From Bacillota bacterium (GTDB taxonomy: Bacteria > Bacillota > Clostridia > Lachnospirales > Lachnospiraceae), in NCBI GenBank assembly GCA_023386815.1, contig JAEWIZ010000002.1:1-64000 (forward strand): a stretch of 64,000 nucleotides of DNA, in the 5' to 3' direction. The translations under genes and the position numbers were made by a program. This document shows, piece after piece, positions 56,635-64,000 of this stretch. Below the pieces are notes generated by a model. That model was not told the origin of the DNA. It saw only the letters and a program-made list of their open reading frames with translations, and ran no database searches. Position 1 is the stretch's first letter, and each line of letters begins with the position of its first letter.

Positions 56635-58461
56635 ATGGGTAATGGATATTTAGTCATACAGGCTCGCACCGCCGGGAATGCGTTACCTTTAAACGGTGTC
56701 AGAGTAAGAATCAGTAGCTGTAATGGATCTGTACTCTATGATCTGGTTACGAATGAGATCGGTGAAACGGAACAGATTTCACTACCCGCGGTAGATAGAA
56801 AATTATCACTGGATCCAAACTATACAGGCATACCTTATACGGCTTATCAATTAATGGCTGTAGCTGAAGGTTTTAACAGTTTACATATTGCCGATGTACA
56901 AATTTTTGATGGTGAAAAAGCGATACAACCCATTATTTTGATTCCATTGCTTGAAAGTCAGACATATCCCATATGGCAAGAACTATTCATAGGCAGCCGT
57001 GCCGTTGAAATGACCGAGCCCAGGAATCAGACAGGACCTTTGTTTGAACCTTTTGTATTACGCCATGTTATCATACCAAATCCAATTACTGTACATCTTG
57101 GTACTCCCTCTTCAGCCTCATCGAATGTAAAGGTGCCTTTTACAGATTATGTGAAAAATGTTGCCAGTAGTGAGATCTATCCCACCTGGCCCCAGGCATC
57201 GCTGAAGGCTAACATTTACGTCATCATTACCTTCGCTTTAAACAGAGTCTTTACACAATGGTATCGAAGCCGTGGGTACAATTTTGATATCACTAATAGT
57301 ACCGCTTACGATCAGTATTTTGTATATGGGCGAACGATCTATGAATCTATTAGTTTAATTGTTGATGAAATCTTTAACCAATATGTTCGCAGACAAGGGC
57401 AGATAGCACCGTTTTTTACATCCTTTTGCAACGGTACTACGGCTACCTGCGCCGGACTGTCTCAATGGGGAACCGTAACCTTAGCCAACCAAGGCAAGTC
57501 AGCCTTTGAGATACTGCGCTATTACTATCCGAAGGATATTGAAATTTCACAAACAAATATCATAACCGGAATCGTTATATCATTTCCAGGAACAACCTTA
57601 CGTTTAGGCAGCAAAGGTCAGGCTGTACAGACAATACAGACCTATCTGAATAGAATCAGGCGTAATTATCCTGCCATTCCACTAATCACGGATGACCCCG
57701 GTGTATTTGGCAGTACGACGCAAGCATCAGTAAAAAAATTCCAGAGTATCTTCAATATAACCTCCGACAGTGCTGTCGGAAAAGTGACATGGAATAAGAT
57801 CTCTTATATTTATGTAGCGATAGCAAGATTGGCAGAACTAGATAGTGAGGGTACAGCTCTTGGAATTGGAACCATCCCACCCGATTCCATTCTAAGGGTG
57901 GGTTCCAGTGGAGTTGACGTAATCACGCTTCAATATATCCTTAGCTTTATCAGTGAGTTTTATCCAAACATACCAACGATGAAACAAGACGGAATCTTTG
58001 AAAGTGATACTGTTCAGGCTGTAATAGCATTCCAACAGATGATGGGTCTGAATGCAGACGGTATTGTAGGTTCTTCTACTTGGAATGCCCTTTATGATAC
58101 TTATTGGGGAATTCGAAACAATACGATTATTCCGGAACCCGATCCTGATTTGGAGGTATTTGAATATATTGTACAATCAGGTGATACCCTTTGGTTACTT
58201 GCACAAAGATTTAATACCACCGTAAGTGCCATAAAGGCTCTGAACAATCTCACCAGCGATGTCCTCATGATCGGACAGGTGCTGTTGATTCCCGGCGCTG
58301 ATCCTACCCCTCCAAGCTTTACTTATACTGTCCAGTCAGGTGATACTCTTTGGTTACTTGCGCAGAGATTTAATACTACCGTAGGTGCCATAAAGACTCT
58401 GAATAATCTCACCAGTGATACCCTCATGATTGGTCAGGTACTGTTAATCCCGAGTATGTAG
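56635..58461 (+). CDS. SpoIID-like / peptidoglycan-binding / LysM spore-type protein
   Basis: 608 residues: an Ig-like carboxypeptidase-regulatory domain (about 1-105), a SpoIID-like domain (about 165-305) with the putative catalytic Glu180 (ASSEIYPTWP) and TCAGLSQWGT, two PG_binding_1 domains (about 315-390 and 417-490), and two nearly identical LysM modules (about 510-555 and 562-607). SpoIID is a lytic transglycosylase of sporulation. There is no signal peptide, suggesting action in the mother cell on the spore. AAGGAG is four bases before ATG 56635. Confidence 0.85.
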   Translation: MGNGYLVIQARTAGNALPLNGVRVRISSCNGSVLYDLVTNEIGETEQISLPAVDRKLSLDPNYTGIPYTAYQLMAVAEGFNSLHIADVQIFDGEKAIQPIILIPLLESQTYPIWQELFIGSRAVEMTEPRNQTGPLFEPFVLRHVIIPNPITVHLGTPSSASSNVKVPFTDYVKNVASSEIYPTWPQASLKANIYVIITFALNRVFTQWYRSRGYNFDITNSTAYDQYFVYGRTIYESISLIVDEIFNQYVRRQGQIAPFFTSFCNGTTATCAGLSQWGTVTLANQGKSAFEILRYYYPKDIEISQTNIITGIVISFPGTTLRLGSKGQAVQTIQTYLNRIRRNYPAIPLITDDPGVFGSTTQASVKKFQSIFNITSDSAVGKVTWNKISYIYVAIARLAELDSEGTALGIGTIPPDSILRVGSSGVDVITLQYILSFISEFYPNIPTMKQDGIFESDTVQAVIAFQQMMGLNADGIVGSSTWNALYDTYWGIRNNTIIPEPDPDLEVFEYIVQSGDTLWLLAQRFNTTVSAIKALNNLTSDVLMIGQVLLIPGADPTPPSFTYTVQSGDTLWLLAQRFNTTVGAIKTLNNLTSDTLMIGQVLLIPSM

Positions 58462-58512
58462 GCAGTACTCCATGGATAAGAGTTCTTCTTACTTCCTAAT
58501 ATATGATCTCAA

Positions 58513-58549
58513 AAACCACCTGAAATTTTAGATCAATTTCAGGTGGTTT
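58513..58549. terminator. Bidirectional terminator between the SpoIID-like and chemoreceptor genes
   Basis: A perfect 15-bp stem (58513-58527 with 58535-58549), loop of seven bases, with A/T tracts at both ends. Confidence 0.8.
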
Positions 58550-58565
58550 GCTACTGTTCTCACTT

Positions 58566-60536
58566 TCATTTCTTTAGCCTGAATTTATTAATCTCTTGAT
58601 ATAGCATAGTTGCTTGCGCAGAAAGTTCTTCACTGGAAGCAGTACTTTCTTCTGCTGTAGCGGCATTCGTTTGTATAACAGCACTGATCTGATCAATGCT
58701 CTGCATAATCTGCATAATAGCAGTGGCTTGCTCCTCTGAAGCCTCTTCAATTCCTTTGATTTCTGCTTTCACATGATCTGTCTTTATCGATACATTCTCC
58801 AGGGCTTGTGCTGTATCCTTAGCTATATGAACCCCCTTTGATACTGCTTGTACTGATACCCCAATTAGTTCGGTGGTTTGCTTTACAGCTTCCGTCGATT
58901 GACCTGCCAAATCCCTTACTGCTTGTGCAATAACTGAGAATCCATTTCCTACTTTTCCTGCATGTGCAGCCTCTATGGATGCATTAATAGCAAGGAGCCT
59001 CGTTTGCGATGCAATACCTTTTATCACTTGTATGATACCCTCGATTGCTGCGGATGCTTCCTTCATCTCCTCCATGGCCGCCAGCATCTCATGCATCTTT
59101 CCTGTACTTTCTTGTACCTTTTCTACTGTATAACGAGTGTACTCCGCTGCTTGCTTCACATGTTCTACATTTATATTTACCTGATTGGATACATTAGCAA
59201 CGGTGCTTGACAATTCTTCAATTGTACTTGCTTGTTCTTCTACTCCCTCCGATAGTAACTGTGCTTCCTCTGCAACCTGGCAGGAGCCTGTTTCAACTAA
59301 ATCAGCGGTGGATCGAAGTTCACTGATCAAATTTCTCAAATCTTCTATCACACTGTTGATTGTAACAGACAGTATATCTTGTGAAGATTTCGGTGTTATA
59401 GTAGCTGTCAAATCGCCCTCGGCAAGTCGTTGCATTGCTTTAATCTGGTCATTGGTACTGGACACCATCCTGTTGAATTGGTTTGACAGTTCCTCCAGTT
59501 CATCACCGGTTTGTACATCAACATGTATATTAACATCTCCGATTGCCAGTTTACCTGCAGCATCGATAATATCATAGATGGGCGCGATCATACGCTTCGT
59601 TATGTAATTGGAAATCCAAACTGCAAGGGTTACTAGTAGTAGTGAAACAAGGATCAGCTTAATAATTAAGCTAAAAAATTTCGGATAAAAATCAGATGTG
59701 GGAATAGAAAAACCATAGGTCCACCCATTTTGCTCTATCCTTGCAGTGGTAAAATACGTTTTTTGCTTGTCGTAATCTTTCGCTTTTTCAAGAGAAAAGC
59801 CTTGTTCATTTTGCTTGCGCTTTGCTTTGATTCCTGTATCATTGTAATTGATATATACCTCGTTTTCACCAGAAATATACGGTAGAAATTTATCGTTTTC
59901 ATGAGCAATAAAATTATCCTCTGAATCAAGTAAAAATGCTTTCCCTATTGTATGAAGAATTTTTTCATTATTGATATAAGATACTAATGTGTCTAGAGAG
60001 ATATCCATGCCCACCACGCCTGTAGCACCATTTTTATCATTTGCTGACATGCTTAAGGTGATAATCATTTTTCCAGTTGTTGCATCAATATAGGGAGGCG
60101 TATAACAAATTTCACCACTCTCCATAGCTTTGTAAAACCATTCTCTTGATAATACATTGTAATCTGCGTCAGGTACCCAATAGTCGCCCGAATAAAGCCT
60201 GTTATCAGGGGTACCGATATAAACTGATACTACATAATCATACTTTTGCAGGTAGTGACTGAAGTAATCTTCTACATTATCTTTTTGTGATAATTCAAAT
60301 AAACGCATGTCTTCAGCTATTGTAGTAAGCAAAAGTTCCTTTTGTGAAAACCATTCACTGGTTCGGGCTTTACCAATCTTCAATGATTGTTCAATCGATT
60401 CTTCCGTCGAATTCCAAAACATATTCATAGACACCAGCAGCATTACGATCAATGCGACACTCAATACGCATGTCGTAATGGTACCGGTTGATATTATAAA
60501 CTTCGTTTTTAATGACTTGTTTTCCACTTTATTCAT
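58566..60536 (-). CDS. Methyl-accepting chemotaxis protein (dCache-HAMP-MCP)
   Basis: 656 residues: membrane helix (about 13-37), extracellular dCache domain (about 40-280, with VGMDISLDTLVSYI), second helix (about 290-312), HAMP (about 313-367) and the signalling coiled coil (about 390-656) with the tip GIASQTRLLAINASIEAA (E-x-x-x-QT...ARAG-type region). It detects a small ligand, perhaps an amino acid, and controls CheA. GGAGG is nine bases before ATG 60536. No che gene is in the window. Confidence 0.92.
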   Translation of the reverse strand: MNKVENKSLKTKFIISTGTITTCVLSVALIVMLLVSMNMFWNSTEESIEQSLKIGKARTSEWFSQKELLLTTIAEDMRLFELSQKDNVEDYFSHYLQKYDYVVSVYIGTPDNRLYSGDYWVPDADYNVLSREWFYKAMESGEICYTPPYIDATTGKMIITLSMSANDKNGATGVVGMDISLDTLVSYINNEKILHTIGKAFLLDSEDNFIAHENDKFLPYISGENEVYINYNDTGIKAKRKQNEQGFSLEKAKDYDKQKTYFTTARIEQNGWTYGFSIPTSDFYPKFFSLIIKLILVSLLLVTLAVWISNYITKRMIAPIYDIIDAAGKLAIGDVNIHVDVQTGDELEELSNQFNRMVSSTNDQIKAMQRLAEGDLTATITPKSSQDILSVTINSVIEDLRNLISELRSTADLVETGSCQVAEEAQLLSEGVEEQASTIEELSSTVANVSNQVNINVEHVKQAAEYTRYTVEKVQESTGKMHEMLAAMEEMKEASAAIEGIIQVIKGIASQTRLLAINASIEAAHAGKVGNGFSVIAQAVRDLAGQSTEAVKQTTELIGVSVQAVSKGVHIAKDTAQALENVSIKTDHVKAEIKGIEEASEEQATAIMQIMQSIDQISAVIQTNAATAEESTASSEELSAQATMLYQEINKFRLKK

Positions 60537-60727
60537 TCTCAGAAACCTCCATATTTAATCTAAATTTACATAACAATCCTTTCATACCAATATTTAAGTC
60601 ATATTCTTAAATATAAAATATTGCTAGTTTTATTGTCGTAATATGTTTTCAATGCATTATTTTATGTCCCCAATGTTATCTTTACAGCTAATAACAGAAA
60701 GTAGACTGCCAGCCATTTTATCACATA

Positions 60728-60771
60728 CAAAAAAGAGTGCTGCCATCCTATTTATAGAATAAAGCACTCTT
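60728..60771 (-). terminator. Terminator of the agr-like two-component operon
   Basis: A 9-bp stem (60733-60741 with 60763-60771) followed by TTTTTT on the minus strand, 56 bases past the kinase stop. Confidence 0.75.
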
Positions 60772-60826
60772 AATATTTGTACCTAAGTAAAGTAAGCCTT
60801 TATAAGCTTGCTGGTTCGTTTTAATA

Positions 60827-62149
60827 CTACCTGGCTCTTGGAATAAGAAGTCTTAATGTAAAAATTCTTTTCTCCTGATTAACATCTATTAACACAATGC
60901 CGCCTGAACTCTCAACGATATTTTTTATGTTCTTTATGCCGAAGCCATGGTGATTCTTATCCTTCTTGGTCGTAACCAGTTCATTATTTTGGTATCGTAT
61001 CTCTCCAGAAAATGAATTTACTATTTCAATAAAAGACCAATCTGAATCTGAACTTCCCTTAACCTCAATAAATCTTTCCAATTTATTTGACACCTTAGTG
61101 CATGCTTCTACCGCATTATCTAGCATATTTGTAGAAATACGCACAATATCAAGATCCGATAGCATTAAATTATCAGGCAGATGAAGCATTGCAGAAAACT
61201 TTATATGATACTCTTCACATGTATCTGCTGCATCCATTAAAATTGCATCCAAAAGAACGTTATTGGAATAGTTCTTATGAATTTGAACCTTTTTCTGCAT
61301 GGTATCTTCTATTTCACTTAATAAACTAAGCGCTTTATCATTTTCGTTATTTTTTATTAAACAATTTACGGTTGACATCATAGATTTATAATCATGTTTA
61401 AAAGTTCGGAAGCTTTCTGTGAACTTTTTATAGGACTTGTAATGGCGTACTTGCCGATCAAGCTGCTCCTGCAAACGTTTCGTGTGAAGCTCGTATTCTA
61501 ATAGTGCAGAAACCTTCATGGAAGCATTCCATACAAAAATCAGAAGTGCCATAATAATTAGGAAGGAAACAAGATAGAGAATAGAAAACCATAAAGCATT
61601 AATATCATAAAAAAGGCCATTACTTAATAGGAGGATATAGATAATAATAGCAGATTGGTAGAAAACAATTATTTGGAGCTGGTTTGTATGGGGAAATAAG
61701 GGGACTAATTTTTCATCGGGAACAATCATTTTTCTAACCATCCAAATAAACCCGATTGCTATAAGTGCTGATATACTGCCTATTAGGTTGTAATAAAAAT
61801 CCTGTGATAGTATTTCATTAATACTCTTTTTCAGGATGATAGAAAAAACAGATACAATGATTCCCCTGCTGCTGTATATAACGAGAATATATGAACCTCC
61901 ACCATGCAATAACCGAAGGAAATTCATTTCAAAAAGCAAATTGAGTTCCAGCATAAAGGATACCATCATTATAAGAACCCGAATCTGATGGTAGTTAATC
62001 ATACCCATTATATAGCAGAAGGTCAAATTTATCGTAATTGCTATTGCATAAAATAGCCAATGCTTACGCTTTGCTGGGAAATGCCGTTTAAAATAAAAAA
62101 GGCATGTTATATTATAAATACTTAAGAATATCAGGAGTAATATTTTCAT
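60827..62149 (-). CDS. AgrC-like sensor histidine kinase (GHKL)
   Basis: 440 residues: about six membrane helices in the first 205, then a coiled coil, the phospho-acceptor His in FRTFKHDYKSMM, and a GHKL ATPase domain with NMLDNAVEA (N box) and GFGIKNIKNIV (G box). This layout is shared by quorum-peptide sensors of the AgrC/ComD type. GGAGG is seven bases before ATG 62149. The LytTR regulator gene lies upstream in the same direction. No AgrB or AgrD gene was found, so the signal is unknown. Confidence 0.85.
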   Translation of the reverse strand: MKILLLIFLSIYNITCLFYFKRHFPAKRKHWLFYAIAITINLTFCYIMGMINYHQIRVLIMMVSFMLELNLLFEMNFLRLLHGGGSYILVIYSSRGIIVSVFSIILKKSINEILSQDFYYNLIGSISALIAIGFIWMVRKMIVPDEKLVPLFPHTNQLQIIVFYQSAIIIYILLLSNGLFYDINALWFSILYLVSFLIIMALLIFVWNASMKVSALLEYELHTKRLQEQLDRQVRHYKSYKKFTESFRTFKHDYKSMMSTVNCLIKNNENDKALSLLSEIEDTMQKKVQIHKNYSNNVLLDAILMDAADTCEEYHIKFSAMLHLPDNLMLSDLDIVRISTNMLDNAVEACTKVSNKLERFIEVKGSSDSDWSFIEIVNSFSGEIRYQNNELVTTKKDKNHHGFGIKNIKNIVESSGGIVLIDVNQEKRIFTLRLLIPRAR

Positions 62150-62253
62150 CTTCCTCCTCCTTTATTATAAATATATATACGGACTACGACTTTAACATTG
62201 TTAAGTATAATAAAGCAGATAGATAGCATGCATCTTTCCATGGTTGGCTAATA

Positions 62254-62988
62254 TTAAAAATGTATTTTAGATCTGGATATATAATTAGAAAAAGCTTCAG
62301 AGACCTGTTGCTTATAGGTCACGCCAATTGGTATTTCTTCTCCGGTTTTTAAGATCAGGCTTGACCGCTGAAATTTCCCAATGTATTGTAGATTAACAAT
62401 ATAGGAGCGGTGTATTCGTATGAAATTTTTCTCCAGCATCTGCTTCTCCAACTGTTCCATTGTACCATAATATTCGAAGCTTATTTCACCTTGTTGATGT
62501 ACCTTTACTAACCTTTTATATATTTCAAAATAGGAAATATCTTTTATCGGTATAACCTTACGAGCACTGCCTGACTCACAAATAAAAACCTCCGTCTTTT
62601 TATCCTCCGCCAGCGAAACAGCCCGTAATAAAACCTCCTCAAACCGTTTGGTTGAAGTAGAATCCTTAATCAAATATTGTACAGGTGAAATATCAAATGC
62701 CTCAAATACGTAATCCTCGATTGTGGTTAAAAAAATGATTTCCGAGTTACAGCCAAGCTCCCTTAATCTCTTAGCTGTTTCCACACCGTTGAGCGATCCC
62801 ATAAGAATATCCAGATATATAATATCTGCCAGGTTCGGTGACTCTAACAGGTGAAACAATAACGCCTCACCGCTTTCAAATGTGGAAAGAGAGATGGGTA
62901 TCATATTCCTATTAGCAACTAATTTAACCAGCTTACTATATTTTTTGATCATCTGTTGATTATCATCACATAAATAAATTATTACCAT
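62254..62988 (-). CDS. LytTR-family response regulator (AgrA-like)
   Basis: 244 residues: an N-terminal receiver (about 1-120) with the phospho-acceptor Asp in IIYLDILMGSLNG and the Lys in YLIKDS, and a C-terminal LytTR domain (about 135-235) with KNFIRIHRSYIVNLQYI. It should bind a paired direct repeat near target promoters when phosphorylated by the kinase encoded downstream (gap 104 bases). AGGAG is about ten bases before ATG 62988. Confidence 0.9.
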   Translation of the reverse strand: MVIIYLCDDNQQMIKKYSKLVKLVANRNMIPISLSTFESGEALLFHLLESPNLADIIYLDILMGSLNGVETAKRLRELGCNSEIIFLTTIEDYVFEAFDISPVQYLIKDSTSTKRFEEVLLRAVSLAEDKKTEVFICESGSARKVIPIKDISYFEIYKRLVKVHQQGEISFEYYGTMEQLEKQMLEKNFIRIHRSYIVNLQYIGKFQRSSLILKTGEEIPIGVTYKQQVSEAFSNYISRSKIHF

Positions 62989-63218
62989 TTACTATTCATC
63001 TCCTGACTCCACCTTAACCATTAATCAATAGTACTAATTACAAATAATTTTTGGTACTTTATGTCACAATTTACAAAAGCAATTTTTAATTTTATTCTTC
63101 CGAATTAACTAAGATAAATAATATAAATATCCAATCATCTAGGAAATATACCTAATCTTTTTCACTTCAGATATATTATGATGAATCCTTTCATTCATTA
63201 ATTAAGCAGAATCAGTTC

Positions 63219-63252
63219 AAAAAAAAATATGCAGAACTTGCATACTTTTTTT
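63219..63252. terminator. Short AT hairpin with A and T tracts
   Basis: TATGCA pairs with TGCATA around GAACT, flanked by nine A and seven T residues. It is a candidate bidirectional terminator in the gap upstream of the response regulator. Confidence 0.55.
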
Positions 63253-63379
63253 AATCAACAAGCCTGCCTCGTTAATAAATTAACATCTAAGAGTAAGCTT
63301 CCGGTAACTAACTGTATCATGATCATTTTGTGATAAAAGTTACTAACTGATTATCCCTATGAAACAATTTTTGTTCATG

Positions 63380-63414
63380 ACAATAGAAAGCATGCAAAAC
63401 ACGCTTTCTATTGT
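63380..63414. repeat. 12-bp inverted repeat in the gap
   Basis: ACAATAGAAAGC (63380-63391) and GCTTTCTATTGT (63403-63414) with an 11-base loop. No T tract. A second pair, ACGCGT-type, flanks 63422-63469. A 62-codon frame at 63467-63655 covers much of the rest but has no ribosome site and starts within the T tract of the next terminator, so it is probably not a gene. Confidence 0.5.
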
Positions 63415-63650
63415 TACACGAACGCGTACAGAAGAATAATACCGGGGGAGGTATCGGGGAACGCGTTTAAAATGTTCCCACAGATTCACTCTGTTCATGA
63501 ACAGTGACAGCAAGCTGATTCACTTTATTCACCAGACTTGTAAAGTATAAATAAAATCTATCATCCCTTGGTATTCTATGTCTCCAATCGACTGTTTTTT
63601 GTACCGAATGAAGGATCCCTAAGATTTTACCCCATAATTCTTCTAATCTT

Positions 63651-63704
63651 ATCAAAAAAACTAAAAGGCCAAAGCTTTATATAAGAGAATAAAGCTTTAG
63701 CCTT
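63651..63704 (-). terminator. Terminator of the surface-protein gene
   Basis: A 16-base stem with one mismatch (63665-63680 with 63689-63704) followed on the minus strand by TTTAGTTTTTTT, 56 bases past the stop codon of the MPKTG protein. Confidence 0.8.
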
Positions 63705-63759
63705 AAAGCAAAACATAATCCTGTAGCTCTTAAATCACCTTATCAAAGGAGAATTGAGC

Positions 63760-64000
63760 TCATCTATTGCTCTTTTTCTTGCGTGGTAAAGCAAGTAACA
63801 GGATACATAGAAGCGACAGGGCAGATAGAAACCACAGGAGATGGTATGTGTTTCTGTCATCGCCAGTTTTTGGCATATCTAATTCTACAACCCTTTTCGG
63901 TATTTCCTCAACATCGATGTCTTTTTTGCCTCTATCTTCATTAATGTCACTGACCTCTTGAGGTATTCCTTCAGGATTCGTATTGATTTCTTTATCATTG
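63760..64000 (-). CDS. C-terminal end of a sortase-anchored surface protein (cut by window edge)
   Basis: About 79 residues up to the stop at 63762-63760. An acidic linker (DINEDRGKKDIDVEEIP) leads to an MPKTGDD sorting motif (LPxTG-like with Met for Leu), a membrane helix (WFLSALSLLCILLLAL) and a basic end RKKKSNR. This is a standard cell-wall anchoring signal. The body of the protein is outside the window. The class B sortase in this window is a candidate but not proven partner. Confidence 0.8.
   Translation of the reverse strand, partial: NDKEINTNPEGIPQEVSDINEDRGKKDIDVEEIPKRVVELDMPKTGDDRNTYHLLWFLSALSLLCILLLALPRKKKSNR

Noticed and set aside
63467..63655. 62-codon frame on the minus strand starting at TTG
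   Set aside because: It begins inside the T tract of a strong terminator, has no ribosome site and matches no family that I know.

Overview
The window looks like chromosomal DNA of a low-GC, spore-forming member of the Clostridia, most probably a Lachnospiraceae close to the Lachnoclostridium/Clostridium phytofermentans group. Supporting points are AT-rich intergenic DNA, strong AGGAGG-type ribosome sites, the gene order TIGR03960 - TIGR03936 - RNase G - rplU - prp - rpmA - obgE - yhbY - nadD - yqeK - rsfS, a lexA gene divergent from a yneA-like gene, an aspartate carbamoyltransferase with a PyrI subunit, and several spore/cortex-type proteins (LysM, SleB, SpoIID and YaaH-like GH18 domains). 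No rRNA, tRNA or CRISPR array was seen.

Layout. 0-0.3 kb: edge of a probable insertion sequence. 0.4-12.2 kb: Crp/Fnr regulator, secreted stalk-domain protein, Lhr helicase, PilZ protein, EamA transporter and a large cell-wall amidase. 12.7-16.2 kb: a solo tyrosine recombinase followed by decayed genes (protein-kinase-like fragment, end of a GH3 beta-glucosidase, AraC regulator with an internal stop) around one intact amidohydrolase. 16.2-20.2 kb: envelope/spore proteins, including a GH18 protein that has lost its catalytic acids and a holin-like protein with a Ser/Thr repeat tail. 20.4-27.7 kb: an exopolysaccharide locus with a membrane sugar-nucleotide dehydratase, a fused Wzz/BY-kinase, its PHP phosphatase, and a three-enzyme deoxy-amino-sugar pathway whose middle enzyme lacks the usual cupin domain. 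No glycosyltransferase, Wzx or Wzy is present. 28-41.7 kb: ndk, the SOS pair and the conserved ribosome/NAD/tRNA-quality block. 41.9-45 kb: zinc-ribbon protein and birA-bioY. 45-50.8 kb: SNF2 helicase with SWIM finger, a probable unannotated non-coding RNA, and pyrBI. 51-58.5 kb: small metabolic genes, superoxide dismutase, class B sortase and a SpoIID/PG-binding/LysM protein. 58.5-64 kb: chemoreceptor, agr-type sensor kinase and LytTR regulator, and the C-terminal end of a sortase-anchored surface protein cut by the window edge.

How the parts work together. BirA and BioY cover biotin sensing and uptake. PyrB and PyrI form an allosteric transcarbamoylase. Prp removes the N-terminal extension of L27, with both genes in the rplU operon. 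The BY-kinase and PHP phosphatase should control exopolysaccharide chain assembly. LexA boxes lie between lexA and the yneA-like division inhibitor.

The least expected signals are non-coding. Three long inverted-repeat elements of different sequence sit in intergenic spaces (30.6-30.75 kb with 11-bp flanking direct repeats, 34.0-34.25 kb, 50.8-50.9 kb). A promoter-to-terminator unit of about 520 nt on the minus strand at 48.6-49.1 kb has no convincing ORF and carries a repeated 26-nt element. Calls rest on reading the sequence and on recalled family knowledge; no database search was run.
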